64,000 nucleotides of DNA from Thermoflexaceae bacterium (lineage in GTDB: Bacteria > Chloroflexota > Dehalococcoidia > Tepidiformales > Tepidiformaceae): NCBI GenBank assembly GCA_015075555.1, contig JABTUD010000002.1:124001-188000 (forward strand), written 5' to 3'. Both the position numbers and the translations under genes were made by a program. The notes below the pieces were generated by a model. It was not told where the DNA came from, did not search any database, and saw only the letters and a list, made by a program, of their open reading frames with translations. Positions 19,819-28,001 of this stretch are shown here, piece after piece. Position 1 is the first letter of the stretch. Each line of letters opens with the position of its first letter.

Positions 19819-21000
19819 ATGACAGCCCCAGGGAACGATGCCTCCCGTTTCGTTTCGCGCCGCCTCAAGTCGGTTCCGGCGAGCGGGATCCGCAAGTTCT
19901 TCGACCTTCTGAGCACGATCGATGACGTCATCTCACTCGGCGTGGGCGAGCCTGACTACGTCACCCCGGAGCCGATCAGGCGCGCTGCGGTGGAGAGCAT
20001 CCAGCGGGGCGATACGCATTACACCTCCAACTACGGCCTCCTGGAGCTGCGTGAGCGGCTCGCCGCTCACATCGAGCGCCTCTACGGTGTGCGCTACGAC
20101 CCGGCGACAGAGATTGTCATCACCAGCGGGTCCAGCGAAGCGCTCGACGTATGCCTGCGCGCCATCATCGACCCCGGCGACGAAGTGCTCTGTGCCGACC
20201 CGTCGTACGTGGCCTACCTGCCGGCAACGGTGATGGCGGGCGGGGAGTTCGTCCCCGTCCCTACCTACGCCGCGAACGACTTCCGGTTGCTGGCCGCCGA
20301 CGTGGAGGCAGCGATGACGGGACGGTCGAGGGCGCTGCTCCTGGGCTACCCCGCCAATCCAACCGGCGCAACGATGGCGCGCGAAGACCTGCTCGCAATC
20401 GCAACCGTCGCCGAACGCCATGACCTCCCTGTCGTCAGCGACGAACTGTACGACCGCATGACCTACGCCGGCGAGCACACGTGCTTCGCCGCTCTGCCGG
20501 GGATGCGCGAAAGGACGGTCATCATCGGCGGGTTCAGCAAGGCCTACGCGATGACCGGCTGGCGGCTGGGCTGGGTGTGCGCCCCCGCGCGGCTGGCAGA
20601 GGCAGTCATGAAGGTGCACCAGTACGTGATGATGTCGGCTCCCACGGCGGCACAGTACGCCGGCATCGCCGCCCTGGACCACGGTGAGGCATTCGTCGCA
20701 GAGATGGTGAGCGAGTACGACCGGCGGCGGCGCCTGATTGTGGATGGCTTCCGGGCGATCGGCCTGCCGACGTTCGAGCCCCGGGGCGCCTTCTACGCGT
20801 TCCCCAGCATCGTCGGAACGGGACTCGATAGCACAACGTTTAGCGAGGCGCTGCTTGCCGAAGAGCGGGTGGCTGTGGTTCCCGGGAGCGCCTTTGGAGC
20901 GTGCGGAGAAGGCCACGTACGAGCGTGCTACGCGAGCGGCTACGAGCAGATAGAGCGCGCCCTCGAACGCATTGGCCGCTTCGTTCAGCGCCGGCGCTGA
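19819..21000 (+). CDS. class I/II PLP-dependent aminotransferase
   Basis: 393 residues of the fold I aminotransferase family: FDLLSTIDDVISLGVGEPDY at the N-terminus, TSGSSEALDVCLRA, YPANPTGA, SDELYDRMTY (Asp/Tyr around the cofactor) and GGFSKAYAMTGWRLGW with the Schiff-base Lys. Arg near the C-terminus (VRACYASGYEQ) fits alpha-carboxylate binding. It resembles aspartate/aromatic aminotransferases; the substrate cannot be fixed. The start follows GAGAGGAG. A terminator-like leader sits just upstream. Confidence 0.92.
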   Translation: MTAPGNDASRFVSRRLKSVPASGIRKFFDLLSTIDDVISLGVGEPDYVTPEPIRRAAVESIQRGDTHYTSNYGLLELRERLAAHIERLYGVRYDPATEIVITSGSSEALDVCLRAIIDPGDEVLCADPSYVAYLPATVMAGGEFVPVPTYAANDFRLLAADVEAAMTGRSRALLLGYPANPTGATMAREDLLAIATVAERHDLPVVSDELYDRMTYAGEHTCFAALPGMRERTVIIGGFSKAYAMTGWRLGWVCAPARLAEAVMKVHQYVMMSAPTAAQYAGIAALDHGEAFVAEMVSEYDRRRRLIVDGFRAIGLPTFEPRGAFYAFPSIVGTGLDSTTFSEALLAEERVAVVPGSAFGACGEGHVRACYASGYEQIERALERIGRFVQRRR

Positions 21001-21096
21001 GCAGCCGCGGGAACTGTTCATTCACCGGAGTTCCTCCAGGCAGTCCCTCGGCCACCTGCCCGGGCAGCACGATCCGATCAGTAGCGAGGTGCGGAG

Positions 21097-21651
21097 ATGG
21101 CATCGGATAGCTTCAGGCGGGAGCGCAGCGGCGCGGCATGGCCGGCGGAGGAGGATGGCAAGGGAATCGACCCGGCAGCTTCATCCACCTGCGGCCGGGG
21201 GCCCGGATTGCTCATCCTTTCGCAGACCGCCCGTCAGGCGCTGGAACCCGGTCCACTCTGCGCGCCGGAGTTCCAGCACGGCTTTGCCCTCGCGGGAGGG
21301 TCTGTACGTGGTTCCGTTTCCGTCTCGCCCGCGGGGGAGGAAGGCCTGTCAAAGATCGTCGTCGCCCTGCAGCGGGGAACTGCAGGCACGGGCGAGGTGA
21401 TCAGGCTTGAGGCCGTCGTCCGCCGATCGTGGCTCCAGGACGTGGTGGAGGGCGCCGACGGGCGCGCCGTGCCAGCGGTCGCCATCGCAAGGGCAATTGC
21501 ACAGATTGCGACCCTGGCAGGTCAGCGTGCGGTGAGCGTTACGGTGGCGGGCGAAACTGCAGGACCGGGACCGGACCTGGCAGCCAGCCTCGATCGGTTC
21601 TTTGGCGGCCAGGCAGGCCCGATAGCCGGCCTCGCTCAATCGGCAGCGTGA
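21097..21651 (+). CDS. hypothetical protein
   Basis: 184 residues, with strong third-position GC bias that supports coding. A disordered N-terminus of about 45 residues is followed by a mixed alpha/beta region (GSVSVSPAGEEGLSKIVVAL, VAIARAIAQIATLAGQRAVSVTVAG). No membrane helix, signal peptide or recognised family. It lies between the aminotransferase and the queuosine-precursor transporter and is followed by a hairpin. Confidence 0.55.
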   Translation: MASDSFRRERSGAAWPAEEDGKGIDPAASSTCGRGPGLLILSQTARQALEPGPLCAPEFQHGFALAGGSVRGSVSVSPAGEEGLSKIVVALQRGTAGTGEVIRLEAVVRRSWLQDVVEGADGRAVPAVAIARAIAQIATLAGQRAVSVTVAGETAGPGPDLAASLDRFFGGQAGPIAGLAQSAA

Positions 21652-21658
21652 TTCGCCG

Positions 21659-21676
21659 GGCGGGCGCTTGCCCGCC
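21659..21676 (+). terminator. short GC hairpin
   Basis: GGCGGGC / GCCCGCC with a GCTT loop directly after the hypothetical gene. It lacks a T-tract, so termination is only possible. Confidence 0.4.
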
Positions 21677-21702
21677 ACTCCCCGGCATCCGAAACTCCGG
21701 CC

Positions 21703-22410
21703 ATGGCCCGTACTCTTCCTCCGACCCCACGGTTGCTGATGCCCATCGCAGCGCTCTTCACGGGGGCGCTAATCGTCTCGAACATCATCGCGGTCAAGAT
21801 AGCCAGCTTCAGTGCCGTATCGGGACCGGTGGACGACTACTTCCTCCCGGCGGCGGTCGTTGTGTTCCCCGTCTCGTACATCCTCGGAGACGTGCTCACC
21901 GAGGTTTACGGATACGCGGCGGCGCGACGCGTGATCTGGTCGGCCTTCTTCGCGAACGCGCTTGCCGTGGTTGCCATCGTCGCGGCCCAGGAGTTGCCGC
22001 CTGCGCCATTCTGGGAAGGCAACCAGGCGGCCTATGAGACTATCCTCGGGCAGACGTGGCGGATTGTGGGGGCGAGCTTCGCCGCTTTCGTGGTCGGCGA
22101 GTTTGCCAACTCCATGGTCCTGTCGCGGATGAAGGTCGCCACCCGGGGCCGCTTCCTCTGGGCCCGCACCATTGGGTCGACGTTGGTGGGGCAGGGCCTC
22201 GATTCGGCGATATTCATCACCATCGCCTTCGCCGGTCAGGAAGGCGTGACGCTCTGGCCGCTCATCTGGAAGCAGTGGCTCTTCAAGGTGGGATTCGAAG
22301 CGGCCGCCACTCCCATCACCTACGCCGCCGTCGCAGCGCTCAAGCGCTACGAAGGGATTGATGTGTATGACCGGGGCGTGGCCCTCAACCCGGTCGCGGT
22401 CTGGGAGTAG
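21703..22410 (+). CDS. queuosine precursor transporter (YhhQ/QPTR family)
   Basis: 235 residues with six membrane helices and the family signatures SNIIAVKI near the start, FPVSYILGDVLTEVYGYAAARR, and a late WKQWLFKVGFEA. YhhQ imports 7-cyano-7-deazaguanine (preQ0) or preQ1. The next gene, 41 bases downstream, is QueF, which reduces preQ0 to preQ1, so the pair makes sense as a salvage route for the tRNA nucleoside queuosine. Confidence 0.9.
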   Translation: MARTLPPTPRLLMPIAALFTGALIVSNIIAVKIASFSAVSGPVDDYFLPAAVVVFPVSYILGDVLTEVYGYAAARRVIWSAFFANALAVVAIVAAQELPPAPFWEGNQAAYETILGQTWRIVGASFAAFVVGEFANSMVLSRMKVATRGRFLWARTIGSTLVGQGLDSAIFITIAFAGQEGVTLWPLIWKQWLFKVGFEAAATPITYAAVAALKRYEGIDVYDRGVALNPVAVWE

Positions 22411-22451
22411 GGAGCTTGCACCAGCAGGGGCGATTGGCTCACGCTTGACCC

Positions 22452-22817
22452 ATGCCAGATAACACGTTCAGGACTGATGGCACGATCGACCACTTCGAGA
22501 ACCGGTTCCCGGGGCGCGAGTACGAAATTGAGTTCCAGGCGCCCGAGTTCACCAGCGTCTGCCCCATGACCGGTCAGCCCGACTTCGGGACCCTCACGAT
22601 CACCTACGTCCCTGGCGCCCGCTGCATCGAGTTGAGGAGCTTCAAGTTCTACCTTCAGACGTTCAGGAACCGCGGCATCTTCTACGAGGATGTAGTGAAC
22701 ACCGTGCTCGACGATATCGTCGCCGCGATCGCCCCCCGCTGGGCCATGGTCACGGGGGAGTTCAACACGCGCGGTGGGATTTCGGCGCGCATAACGGCGA
22801 CCTTCCCCACAGAGTAG
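22452..22817 (+). CDS. queF: NADPH-dependent 7-cyano-7-deazaguanine reductase QueF (short type)
   Basis: 121 residues, the unimodular type I length. The catalytic Cys lies in FTSVCPMTGQPDFGT with the following Asp of the active site. The QueF signature ELRSFKFYLQTFRNRGIFYED is present. It reduces preQ0 to preQ1 in queuosine synthesis. No other synthesis genes (queC, queD, queE) are nearby. With the adjacent transporter this suggests use of imported preQ0. Confidence 0.95.
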   Translation: MPDNTFRTDGTIDHFENRFPGREYEIEFQAPEFTSVCPMTGQPDFGTLTITYVPGARCIELRSFKFYLQTFRNRGIFYEDVVNTVLDDIVAAIAPRWAMVTGEFNTRGGISARITATFPTE

Positions 22818-22922
22818 GCCTCGCCGTTGCCTCGTGACGGCAATGCTGCCCCGGCCTAGACTTCAGATCCGCGCAGCTGCTCCCGAACATGCAGGAAGGC
22901 CGCGGCCGTCGAGGTGGCAAGC

Positions 22923-23696
22923 ATGACCGTGAAGGCAGACCCGGGTGGATTCCCCCAGCGCCGCATGGCCGAAGTCCCTTCCGTCTCGGTTGCCCAGATG
23001 CGAGAGATCCAGCGCATCGCCCAGGAGGATTTTGGCTTCGATATCCTCCAGATCACGGAGGGAGCCGGGCGTTCGATCGCCGGGCTTGCCCTTTCCATGC
23101 TCGGGGGCAGGGGCCGCGGCCAGCGCGTGATCGTGCTTGCCGGCGGCGGCAACAAGGGTGGCGCCGGCCTCTGCGCCGTTCGCCACCTGGTGAACTGGAG
23201 CGTCGATGCGCGTCCCGTATTCGGTGAGCTGGAGACCGAGATGACGTTCACCACCAGGCGCCAGATTGCGACCCTGCGCGAGGCCGGGGTGGTGGAACGC
23301 GAACAGCAGATGAGCGAAATCGACCTTGAAGACGAGCTCGCCCGCGCGGACCTCGTGATCGACGCCCTGGTTGGGTACGGGCGGGAAGGGCCCCCGTTCG
23401 GCCTGGCGGCAGCGTTGACTGACCTTGCGGTAGTGTCGCGCAGGCCCATCCTGGCGGTTGATATGCCAACCGGGGTCAATGCCACAACCGGCGAGGTGCA
23501 CACACCTGCGATCCGGGCCGCAACGACCCTCATACTCGACCTGCCCAAGGAAGGTATCCTGGCGCCACGCTGCCGCGCCTGCACAGGCGAGCTCTACCTG
23601 GCCGATCTTGGCATCCCACGGGCCATCCATGAGCGCATGGGGATCAGCACGCGCGGCCTCTTCGACGAAGGCCCGATTGTGCGCCTCCGGCGCTGA
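22923..23696 (+). CDS. NAD(P)H-hydrate epimerase (YjeF N-terminal domain)
   Basis: About 257 residues of the YjeF_N Rossmann-like fold: AGGGNKGGAGLCAVRHL (the nucleotide loop, usually GxGNNGGDG), VIDALVGYGREGPP and AVDMPTGVNATTGEV. It interconverts R and S forms of damaged NAD(P)HX for repair. The ADP-dependent dehydratase domain often fused to it is absent. A GTG at 22914 is an alternative start; the ATG at 22923 was preferred. Confidence 0.85.
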   Translation: MTVKADPGGFPQRRMAEVPSVSVAQMREIQRIAQEDFGFDILQITEGAGRSIAGLALSMLGGRGRGQRVIVLAGGGNKGGAGLCAVRHLVNWSVDARPVFGELETEMTFTTRRQIATLREAGVVEREQQMSEIDLEDELARADLVIDALVGYGREGPPFGLAAALTDLAVVSRRPILAVDMPTGVNATTGEVHTPAIRAATTLILDLPKEGILAPRCRACTGELYLADLGIPRAIHERMGISTRGLFDEGPIVRLRR

Positions 23697-23737
23697 ACCA
23701 GGCGTAGAATGCCTCCAGGTCTCACTGGAGGTACACC

Positions 23738-24535
23738 ATGGCCCGAACGCGTTATGTGCAGTCCCTTGCCGGGGTCAGCGCGCTGCAGGAAGTGCTTGCC
23801 GCCCCGGCTTTCCTGGACATCCGCACCCTTTCCATTGCCTTCGAGACAGACCCCGCGGTTGTGGCCGAACTGCTGCCGCCCCCGCTTGCACCCGCGGCGG
23901 CGCCGCGGACTACGGTATCGGTCAGCGAAATCCGGCGGTCGAACTGTGTGGGTCCGTTCAATGGGGCAGCCATCAACCTGGCCTGCACCTACAAGGGCGA
24001 GGAGGGGCTCTACTGCCTGACAATGCCGATGGACACGGGCCTGGCGGTGACCTTCGGCCGGGAGCTCTTCGCCGAACCAAAGAAGCTGGCCGAGATAAGC
24101 CTGGATGTGGCCGGGGGCAACGCCCGCGGCAGGGTCTCGCGCCACGGCATCACCTACATCGAGCTGACCGGCCGCTTCGAAGGCCAACCGGCCGAGCCGG
24201 CCTTGCACTACGTCGTGCCGCACTACTACTTCCGCTTCCTGCCGGCCGCTAACGGACGGGGGCTCGCGTTCGACCCCGAGCTCATCCGCGTGACCCACCG
24301 GGGGACCGTCCACCGGGCAGTCCGCGGCGAAGGGACGATCACCTTCCGCGAGTCGCGGCACGACCCGGTCATCGACCTGCCGGTGCTTTCGGTAACCGGG
24401 GCAACGTTGAGCGAGGGCGAGACACACACGTCCGCCGAGGTGGTGACAACCGTAGCGGCAGAGGCCTTCTTGCCGTACGCCTACGGGAAGCTCGACGACC
24501 TCCTGGAGTGGGCAGACACCCCCGTGACCGCCTGA
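23738..24535 (+). CDS. acetoacetate decarboxylase family protein
   Basis: 265 residues. The ADC-family core is visible: GRELFAEPKKLAEISL, where a Lys after Pro corresponds to the Schiff-base Lys of acetoacetate decarboxylase, and YFRFLPAANG. The family includes true decarboxylases and lactonase- or aldolase-like relatives, so the substrate is open. The start has a good CTGGAGG site. Confidence 0.8.
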   Translation: MARTRYVQSLAGVSALQEVLAAPAFLDIRTLSIAFETDPAVVAELLPPPLAPAAAPRTTVSVSEIRRSNCVGPFNGAAINLACTYKGEEGLYCLTMPMDTGLAVTFGRELFAEPKKLAEISLDVAGGNARGRVSRHGITYIELTGRFEGQPAEPALHYVVPHYYFRFLPAANGRGLAFDPELIRVTHRGTVHRAVRGEGTITFRESRHDPVIDLPVLSVTGATLSEGETHTSAEVVTTVAAEAFLPYAYGKLDDLLEWADTPVTA

Positions 24536-24545
24536 CGCCCTCCGC

Positions 24546-25112
24546 TCAGTAGCCCCGGCTGTCCCACTGGATGTCGCCAATGCCGGCGAGGTGGGCCTGG
24601 TGGCGCGCAGCCACGAAGAGGAGGTCGCTGAGACGGTTCAGGTAGGGTAGGACCAGCGCGCCGATGGATTCCTGGCGCGAGAGGGCGAGCACTATCCGCT
24701 CTGCGCGGCGGCAGACGGTGCGGGCAACGTGCAGGTGGGCCGCGGCAAGGTCACCGCCCGGGAGAATGAAACTCTTGAGAGGCTCCAGCGTCTCGTTCCA
24801 GCCGTCTATCCACGCCTCAAGCTGTTCAACGTGACGAACCTCGACAGTGGGCACCGGCCAGCGCTTCTTGTCTTCTTCGAGCATGCAGAGGTCCGAGCCC
24901 AGGTTGAAAAGCACCTGCTGGATGACGAAGAACGCGGGCCTCATCGTCTCATGGAGCCCGGCCGCGACGGCCACGCCAATCGTGCTGTTCAGCTCATCAA
25001 CGGTGCCGTAGGCCTCGATTCGCAGGCTATCCTTGGGAACGCGCTGGCCACCGCCAAGGCCGGTGGTGCCATCATCGCCAGTACGGGTGTAGACGCGGTT
25101 GATGCGGACCAC
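24546..25112 (-). CDS. cob(I)alamin adenosyltransferase, PduO type
   Basis: From the GTG at 25112 this is 188 residues, the normal PduO/MMAB length; the frame is open up to 25235, but that would overlap the divergent gene. Motifs are YTRTGDDGTTGLGGGQRVPK (ATP-binding), AYGTVDELNS, FILPGGDLAAAHLHVARTVCRRAER and LNRLSDLLFVAAR. It converts cob(I)alamin to adenosylcobalamin, needed by mutases such as methylmalonyl-CoA mutase. It converges with the ADC-like gene with a 10-base gap. Confidence 0.93.
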   Translation of the reverse strand: MVRINRVYTRTGDDGTTGLGGGQRVPKDSLRIEAYGTVDELNSTIGVAVAAGLHETMRPAFFVIQQVLFNLGSDLCMLEEDKKRWPVPTVEVRHVEQLEAWIDGWNETLEPLKSFILPGGDLAAAHLHVARTVCRRAERIVLALSRQESIGALVLPYLNRLSDLLFVAARHQAHLAGIGDIQWDSRGY

Positions 25113-25206
25113 GGTTACAGCATGCCGCTTTCGCGCCGAGGAATCCAACGCCAGAATAGGTCCGAGACCAGGCCGGCGGTCGTGAACCGCCCCTGCAGGA
25201 GTGCCT

Positions 25207-25458
25207 ATGCCAGCGAAAGCCATTACCCGCTGCATCCGATGCTACGTGCCCATTGCCGGCGAGCCCGTGCTGATGGCCGCACGCCCCTACTGCTGCCAGA
25301 GCTGCGCAGTGGGCTCAGTTTGCGAGCACCAGGGGATACACCGCCCCGCGCCGATGCGGCGCTTCGATTCGATGTTCGCGCCTTTTAGCAGCGTTGCCCG
25401 CCACGGGAGCCCGTACGCGTTCGACCGCCCGGGCGGAGGGAGCACACCCCATGCTTAG
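25207..25458 (+). CDS. small Cys-rich (putative zinc-binding) protein
   Basis: 83 residues with CIRC, then YCCQSC and a further Cys/His (VCEH), a spacing compatible with one zinc site. The ATG at 25207 follows CAGGAG at a good distance; a GTG two codons earlier is too close to it. It ends 8 bases inside the next gene, indicating coupling with the hot-dog protein. No family recognised. Confidence 0.5.
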   Translation: MPAKAITRCIRCYVPIAGEPVLMAARPYCCQSCAVGSVCEHQGIHRPAPMRRFDSMFAPFSSVARHGSPYAFDRPGGGSTPHA

Positions 25459-26299
25459 GTTCGCCGCTCTCAGGCCAGGCCAGGAGCTTCCCGAGCACAC
25501 CGTTCGCGCGCGGAATTTCGCCACCGCATCCGAGAACAAGATCCACGAGGACAGCGTGGCGAAGCAGTACGGGTTCGCCGGTGGGCTTGTTCCCGGCGTG
25601 ACGGTGTATGCCTATATGACGAGGCCAGTAGTCGAGGTGCTCGGAAGGGACTGGCTGGCCTACGGCACTGCTACGGCCCGGTTCCTGAAGCCCTTCTACG
25701 AAGGCGAGATGGTGCGGGTCCGGACGCGCGCGGCCGATGCCGGCAGCGACCTGGCGCGGCTCGAGCTTGAGGCCTACAACGGCGATGGCCAGCTTTGCGC
25801 CGTCGCCTCGGCCGCCCTTCCGGCCACTCTCACGGCGCCGCCAGCCGTCACAGGCTACCCTGCAGCCACGCTGCCGGCGCAGCGACCGCCCGTCTCCGAG
25901 GAGGCCCTGCGCGCCATAGGCGCCCTCGGCACCGTGGAAGCCACCTACGATGCCCGGGTGAAGGCAGCCCGGTTCTGTGACGAGATCGGCGACGACTGGG
26001 GTGGCTACTTCGGCCCCGGGGCAGTGGGCCACCCGGGTGTCCTCATCCGGTACGCCAATTCGGCCCTGGCGCTCAACGTGCTTCTCAACCCGTGGATCCA
26101 CGTTTCCAGCGACATCACCCACTTCAGCCTGGTCCGCGACGGAGATGTGGTCTCGACGCGAGGCCGCGTGGCCAGCCTGTTCGAGCGCAAGGGCCACAAA
26201 TTCGTCGACCTGGATCTGCTGATGGTGGCCAACGGCGAGCGGCCAATCATGCATGTGCGTCACACGGCGATCTATGACGTTCGCAAGGTGGGCGAATAG
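25451..26299 (+). CDS. MaoC-like hot-dog fold protein (double domain)
   Basis: 282 residues made of two hot-dog-like halves. The first half has the MaoC-type approach NKIHEDSVAKQYGFAGGLVPGVTVYAYMTRPV, with a helix entering after the GGLVPG turn. The second has TARFLKPFYEGEMV and WIHVSSDITHFSLVRDGD. Family members hydrate enoyl-CoA or act as thioesterases. The typical D-x4-H hydratase pair is only partly recognisable (IHED), so the activity is uncertain. Confidence 0.75.
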   Translation: MLRFAALRPGQELPEHTVRARNFATASENKIHEDSVAKQYGFAGGLVPGVTVYAYMTRPVVEVLGRDWLAYGTATARFLKPFYEGEMVRVRTRAADAGSDLARLELEAYNGDGQLCAVASAALPATLTAPPAVTGYPAATLPAQRPPVSEEALRAIGALGTVEATYDARVKAARFCDEIGDDWGGYFGPGAVGHPGVLIRYANSALALNVLLNPWIHVSSDITHFSLVRDGDVVSTRGRVASLFERKGHKFVDLDLLMVANGERPIMHVRHTAIYDVRKVGE

Positions 26300-26352
26300 G
26301 GCCGGCGCAGAGAGGTTGACTGCCAGCCTGCGAACAGGAGACGATCGGGCAC

Positions 26353-26664
26353 ATGGCACTTTACGAGTACTACTGTGAGGGCTGTGGCGCACGCACCGAG
26401 CGCCGCATGCCCATGTCCGACGTCCTGCAATTCGTGCCCTGCCCGAAGTGTGGAAAGCAGGCGAAGAAGATCGTTGGCAACTTCGCCATTGTGGGCCGTG
26501 CCGAGGCCGGCATCGGCGATGGGCCCGCACCCTGGGATGATGGCGGCGCGGACCTGGGCGACGGCGGCGGCCATGGCCATTCACACGACTTCGGGGGGCA
26601 CGGCCATTCGCACGGCCCCGGGGGGCACGGCCATTCGCACGGCCCCGGGGGCCACACGCACTGA
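26353..26664 (+). CDS. FmdB-family zinc ribbon protein with His-rich repeat tail
   Basis: 103 residues. The N-terminal 40 residues form the FmdB-type zinc ribbon: MALYEYYCEGCG, then VPCPKCGKQAKKI (two CxxC knuckles). The C-terminal third is a GGHGHSHGP repeat that ends in GGHTH and carries about a dozen His, a likely metal-binding tail. FmdB-like proteins are small and of poorly known, sometimes regulatory, function. The tail suggests metal storage or delivery, or a zinc or nickel sensor; this is inference. Confidence 0.8.
   Translation: MALYEYYCEGCGARTERRMPMSDVLQFVPCPKCGKQAKKIVGNFAIVGRAEAGIGDGPAPWDDGGADLGDGGGHGHSHDFGGHGHSHGPGGHGHSHGPGGHTH
26574..26654 (+). repeat. 27-bp tandem repeat encoding GGHGHSHGP units
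   Basis: Three near-identical 27-base units (GGCCATTCGCACGGCCCCGG core) lie in the 3' end of the FmdB-like gene. The first unit has diverged (CACGACTTC). In-frame unit length means copy number can change without breaking the gene. Confidence 0.8.
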
Positions 26665-26671
26665 GATAGGG

Positions 26672-26701
26672 AAGGGGGTGGCCCAGTGGGCCACCCCCCT
26701 T
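26672..26701 (+). terminator. strong hairpin terminator
   Basis: AAGGGGGTGGCCCA / GGGCCACCCCCCTT with a very short loop, then TGTTC. It serves the FmdB-like gene and probably also the convergent lipoprotein gene. Confidence 0.8.
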
Positions 26702-26732
26702 GTTCATTGTGCTGGGGCTTTCGCCTGCCCCG

Positions 26733-27260
26733 TTACTCGCCGGCGAAGAGGTTGGCCTTCTGGCAGTCCTTGTTCTTGGCTGCGAGCTTGCCCAACCGCT
26801 CTTCCGCCCCGGCCGGCATGTCACCCATGGGGATGTCCCCAAATGCCTCCAGGGCGTCCAGCGATTCGAGGTCCTTGGCGTCCTTCATCGCCTTCACCTG
26901 CGCACTGAGCGCCGAGACCGTGGCCACGTGCCAGTCCTTCAGGTCGGCCGGCGGCTTCATCTTCGAAAGGGCCTTCGTGAGGTCCTCGGTGGGCTCGACG
27001 AGCCCCTTCATGATCTTGTCGATGTCGGGCTCCTCGGACCCTCCGATGCTAAGCATCACTTTGGTGAGGTCTTCGGCGTAGGAACTGAACGCCTTGCACA
27101 TGTCGCCAACGTAGTCTTCATCCGAGCCCGTCTTGATGTTGGCGGAGGACCCTTCCGAGTCTGAGCCGCCGTCGTCATCGTCATCGCCGCCACAGGCAGC
27201 GAACAGGACGGTGAAGGCGAGCGGCAGAGCCACGGCGAGCATGAGGATTCGTGATTTCAA
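26733..27260 (-). CDS. lipoprotein of unknown function (paralogue A)
   Basis: 175 residues from a TTG start at 27260, chosen because GGAGG lies 8 bases before it. The signal peptide ends in the lipobox-like LFAAC, followed by an acidic linker GGDDDDDGG. The mature part is helical, with conserved MCKAF, KDWHV and a C-terminal DCQKANLFAGE. It shares order and spacing of these elements with the next gene (27382-27846) and so is a paralogue. Role unknown; it acts on the outer face of the membrane. Confidence 0.7.
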   Translation of the reverse strand: MKSRILMLAVALPLAFTVLFAACGGDDDDDGGSDSEGSSANIKTGSDEDYVGDMCKAFSSYAEDLTKVMLSIGGSEEPDIDKIMKGLVEPTEDLTKALSKMKPPADLKDWHVATVSALSAQVKAMKDAKDLESLDALEAFGDIPMGDMPAGAEERLGKLAAKNKDCQKANLFAGE

Positions 27261-27381
27261 AGGACCAACCTCCAGAGTTTCAGATGGGTTGCGGTGCAGC
27301 TTGCCGATGCGAGCGGGCACCAACCACCGGGGAACGATAGCACGCCCGGCCGCTTTGCTCCGCTTCAGGGGAGAACCGCTG

Positions 27382-27846
27382 CTACTCTCCGAACAGTGTG
27401 AGCCCCCGGCACGCCGGGCTCTCGCGGGCTGCCGCCTCTATCCGGGTTCGTATCCCGGAAGGCGGGTCGGGCAGGGGGCTGTCGCCGAGCACATCGAGCG
27501 ATGAGGATCGCTGAGTCCTGGTAAGGCTGTCGGCGGCACCGCGGATGGTCTTGACCGCGTCCCTGTTCCACGCGGCCATGTCCTGGGGCGGAGATGCACC
27601 GGCAAGCGCATCCGCCAGGTCGTCGAGGATTTCCGAAACGCGCTTGGCCATCTGCTCGAAATCCATCGCCGTGGCTTCTTTCTCAAGCTTCACGAGATCA
27701 GCATTGGTCTCATTCATCGCTTCGCAGAGCTCGGCGGTAAAGCTGGCATCGGTGCCAGCCGCGTCCTCGTCTCCGCGGCAGGCGGCCGCCGGCAGCAGCA
27801 GTGCCAGTCCTGCGAGCACGACTCGGACCATGGTTGATGAAGCCAA
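27382..27846 (-). CDS. lipoprotein of unknown function (paralogue B)
   Basis: 154 residues from a TTG at 27846 (GGAGGAGG upstream at good spacing; ATG at 27831 is the alternative). The signal peptide ends at LLPAAAC, a good lipobox. The mature part has ELCEAMNETNADLVKLEKEA, DMAAWNRDAVK and a final SPACRGLTLFGE, matching paralogue A element by element (Cys near both ends, LF.GE terminus). A possible disulfide joins the two conserved Cys. No known family. Confidence 0.65.
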   Translation of the reverse strand: MASSTMVRVVLAGLALLLPAAACRGDEDAAGTDASFTAELCEAMNETNADLVKLEKEATAMDFEQMAKRVSEILDDLADALAGASPPQDMAAWNRDAVKTIRGAADSLTRTQRSSSLDVLGDSPLPDPPSGIRTRIEAAARESPACRGLTLFGE

Positions 27847-27950
27847 ACCGCGCCTCCTCCGGATATCCCGGGGGGTACGCGGTGAATATCGGCACGATCC
27901 GGACGGGACCATAGCATGGGCCGCAGGTCGTGGCCGAGCGGATGTGGAAA

Positions 27951-27976
27951 GGGGGCGGCCCTGGTGGGCCACCCCC
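27951..27976 (-). terminator. hairpin terminator
   Basis: GGGGGCGGCCC / GGGCCACCCCC (one mismatch), loop TGGT, just beyond the stop of the acyl-CoA dehydrogenase. It is nearly identical in sequence to the hairpin at 26672-26701. Confidence 0.7.
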
Positions 27977-28001
27977 GTGGACTTGAGGCAAAGCTCGCGC
28001 C

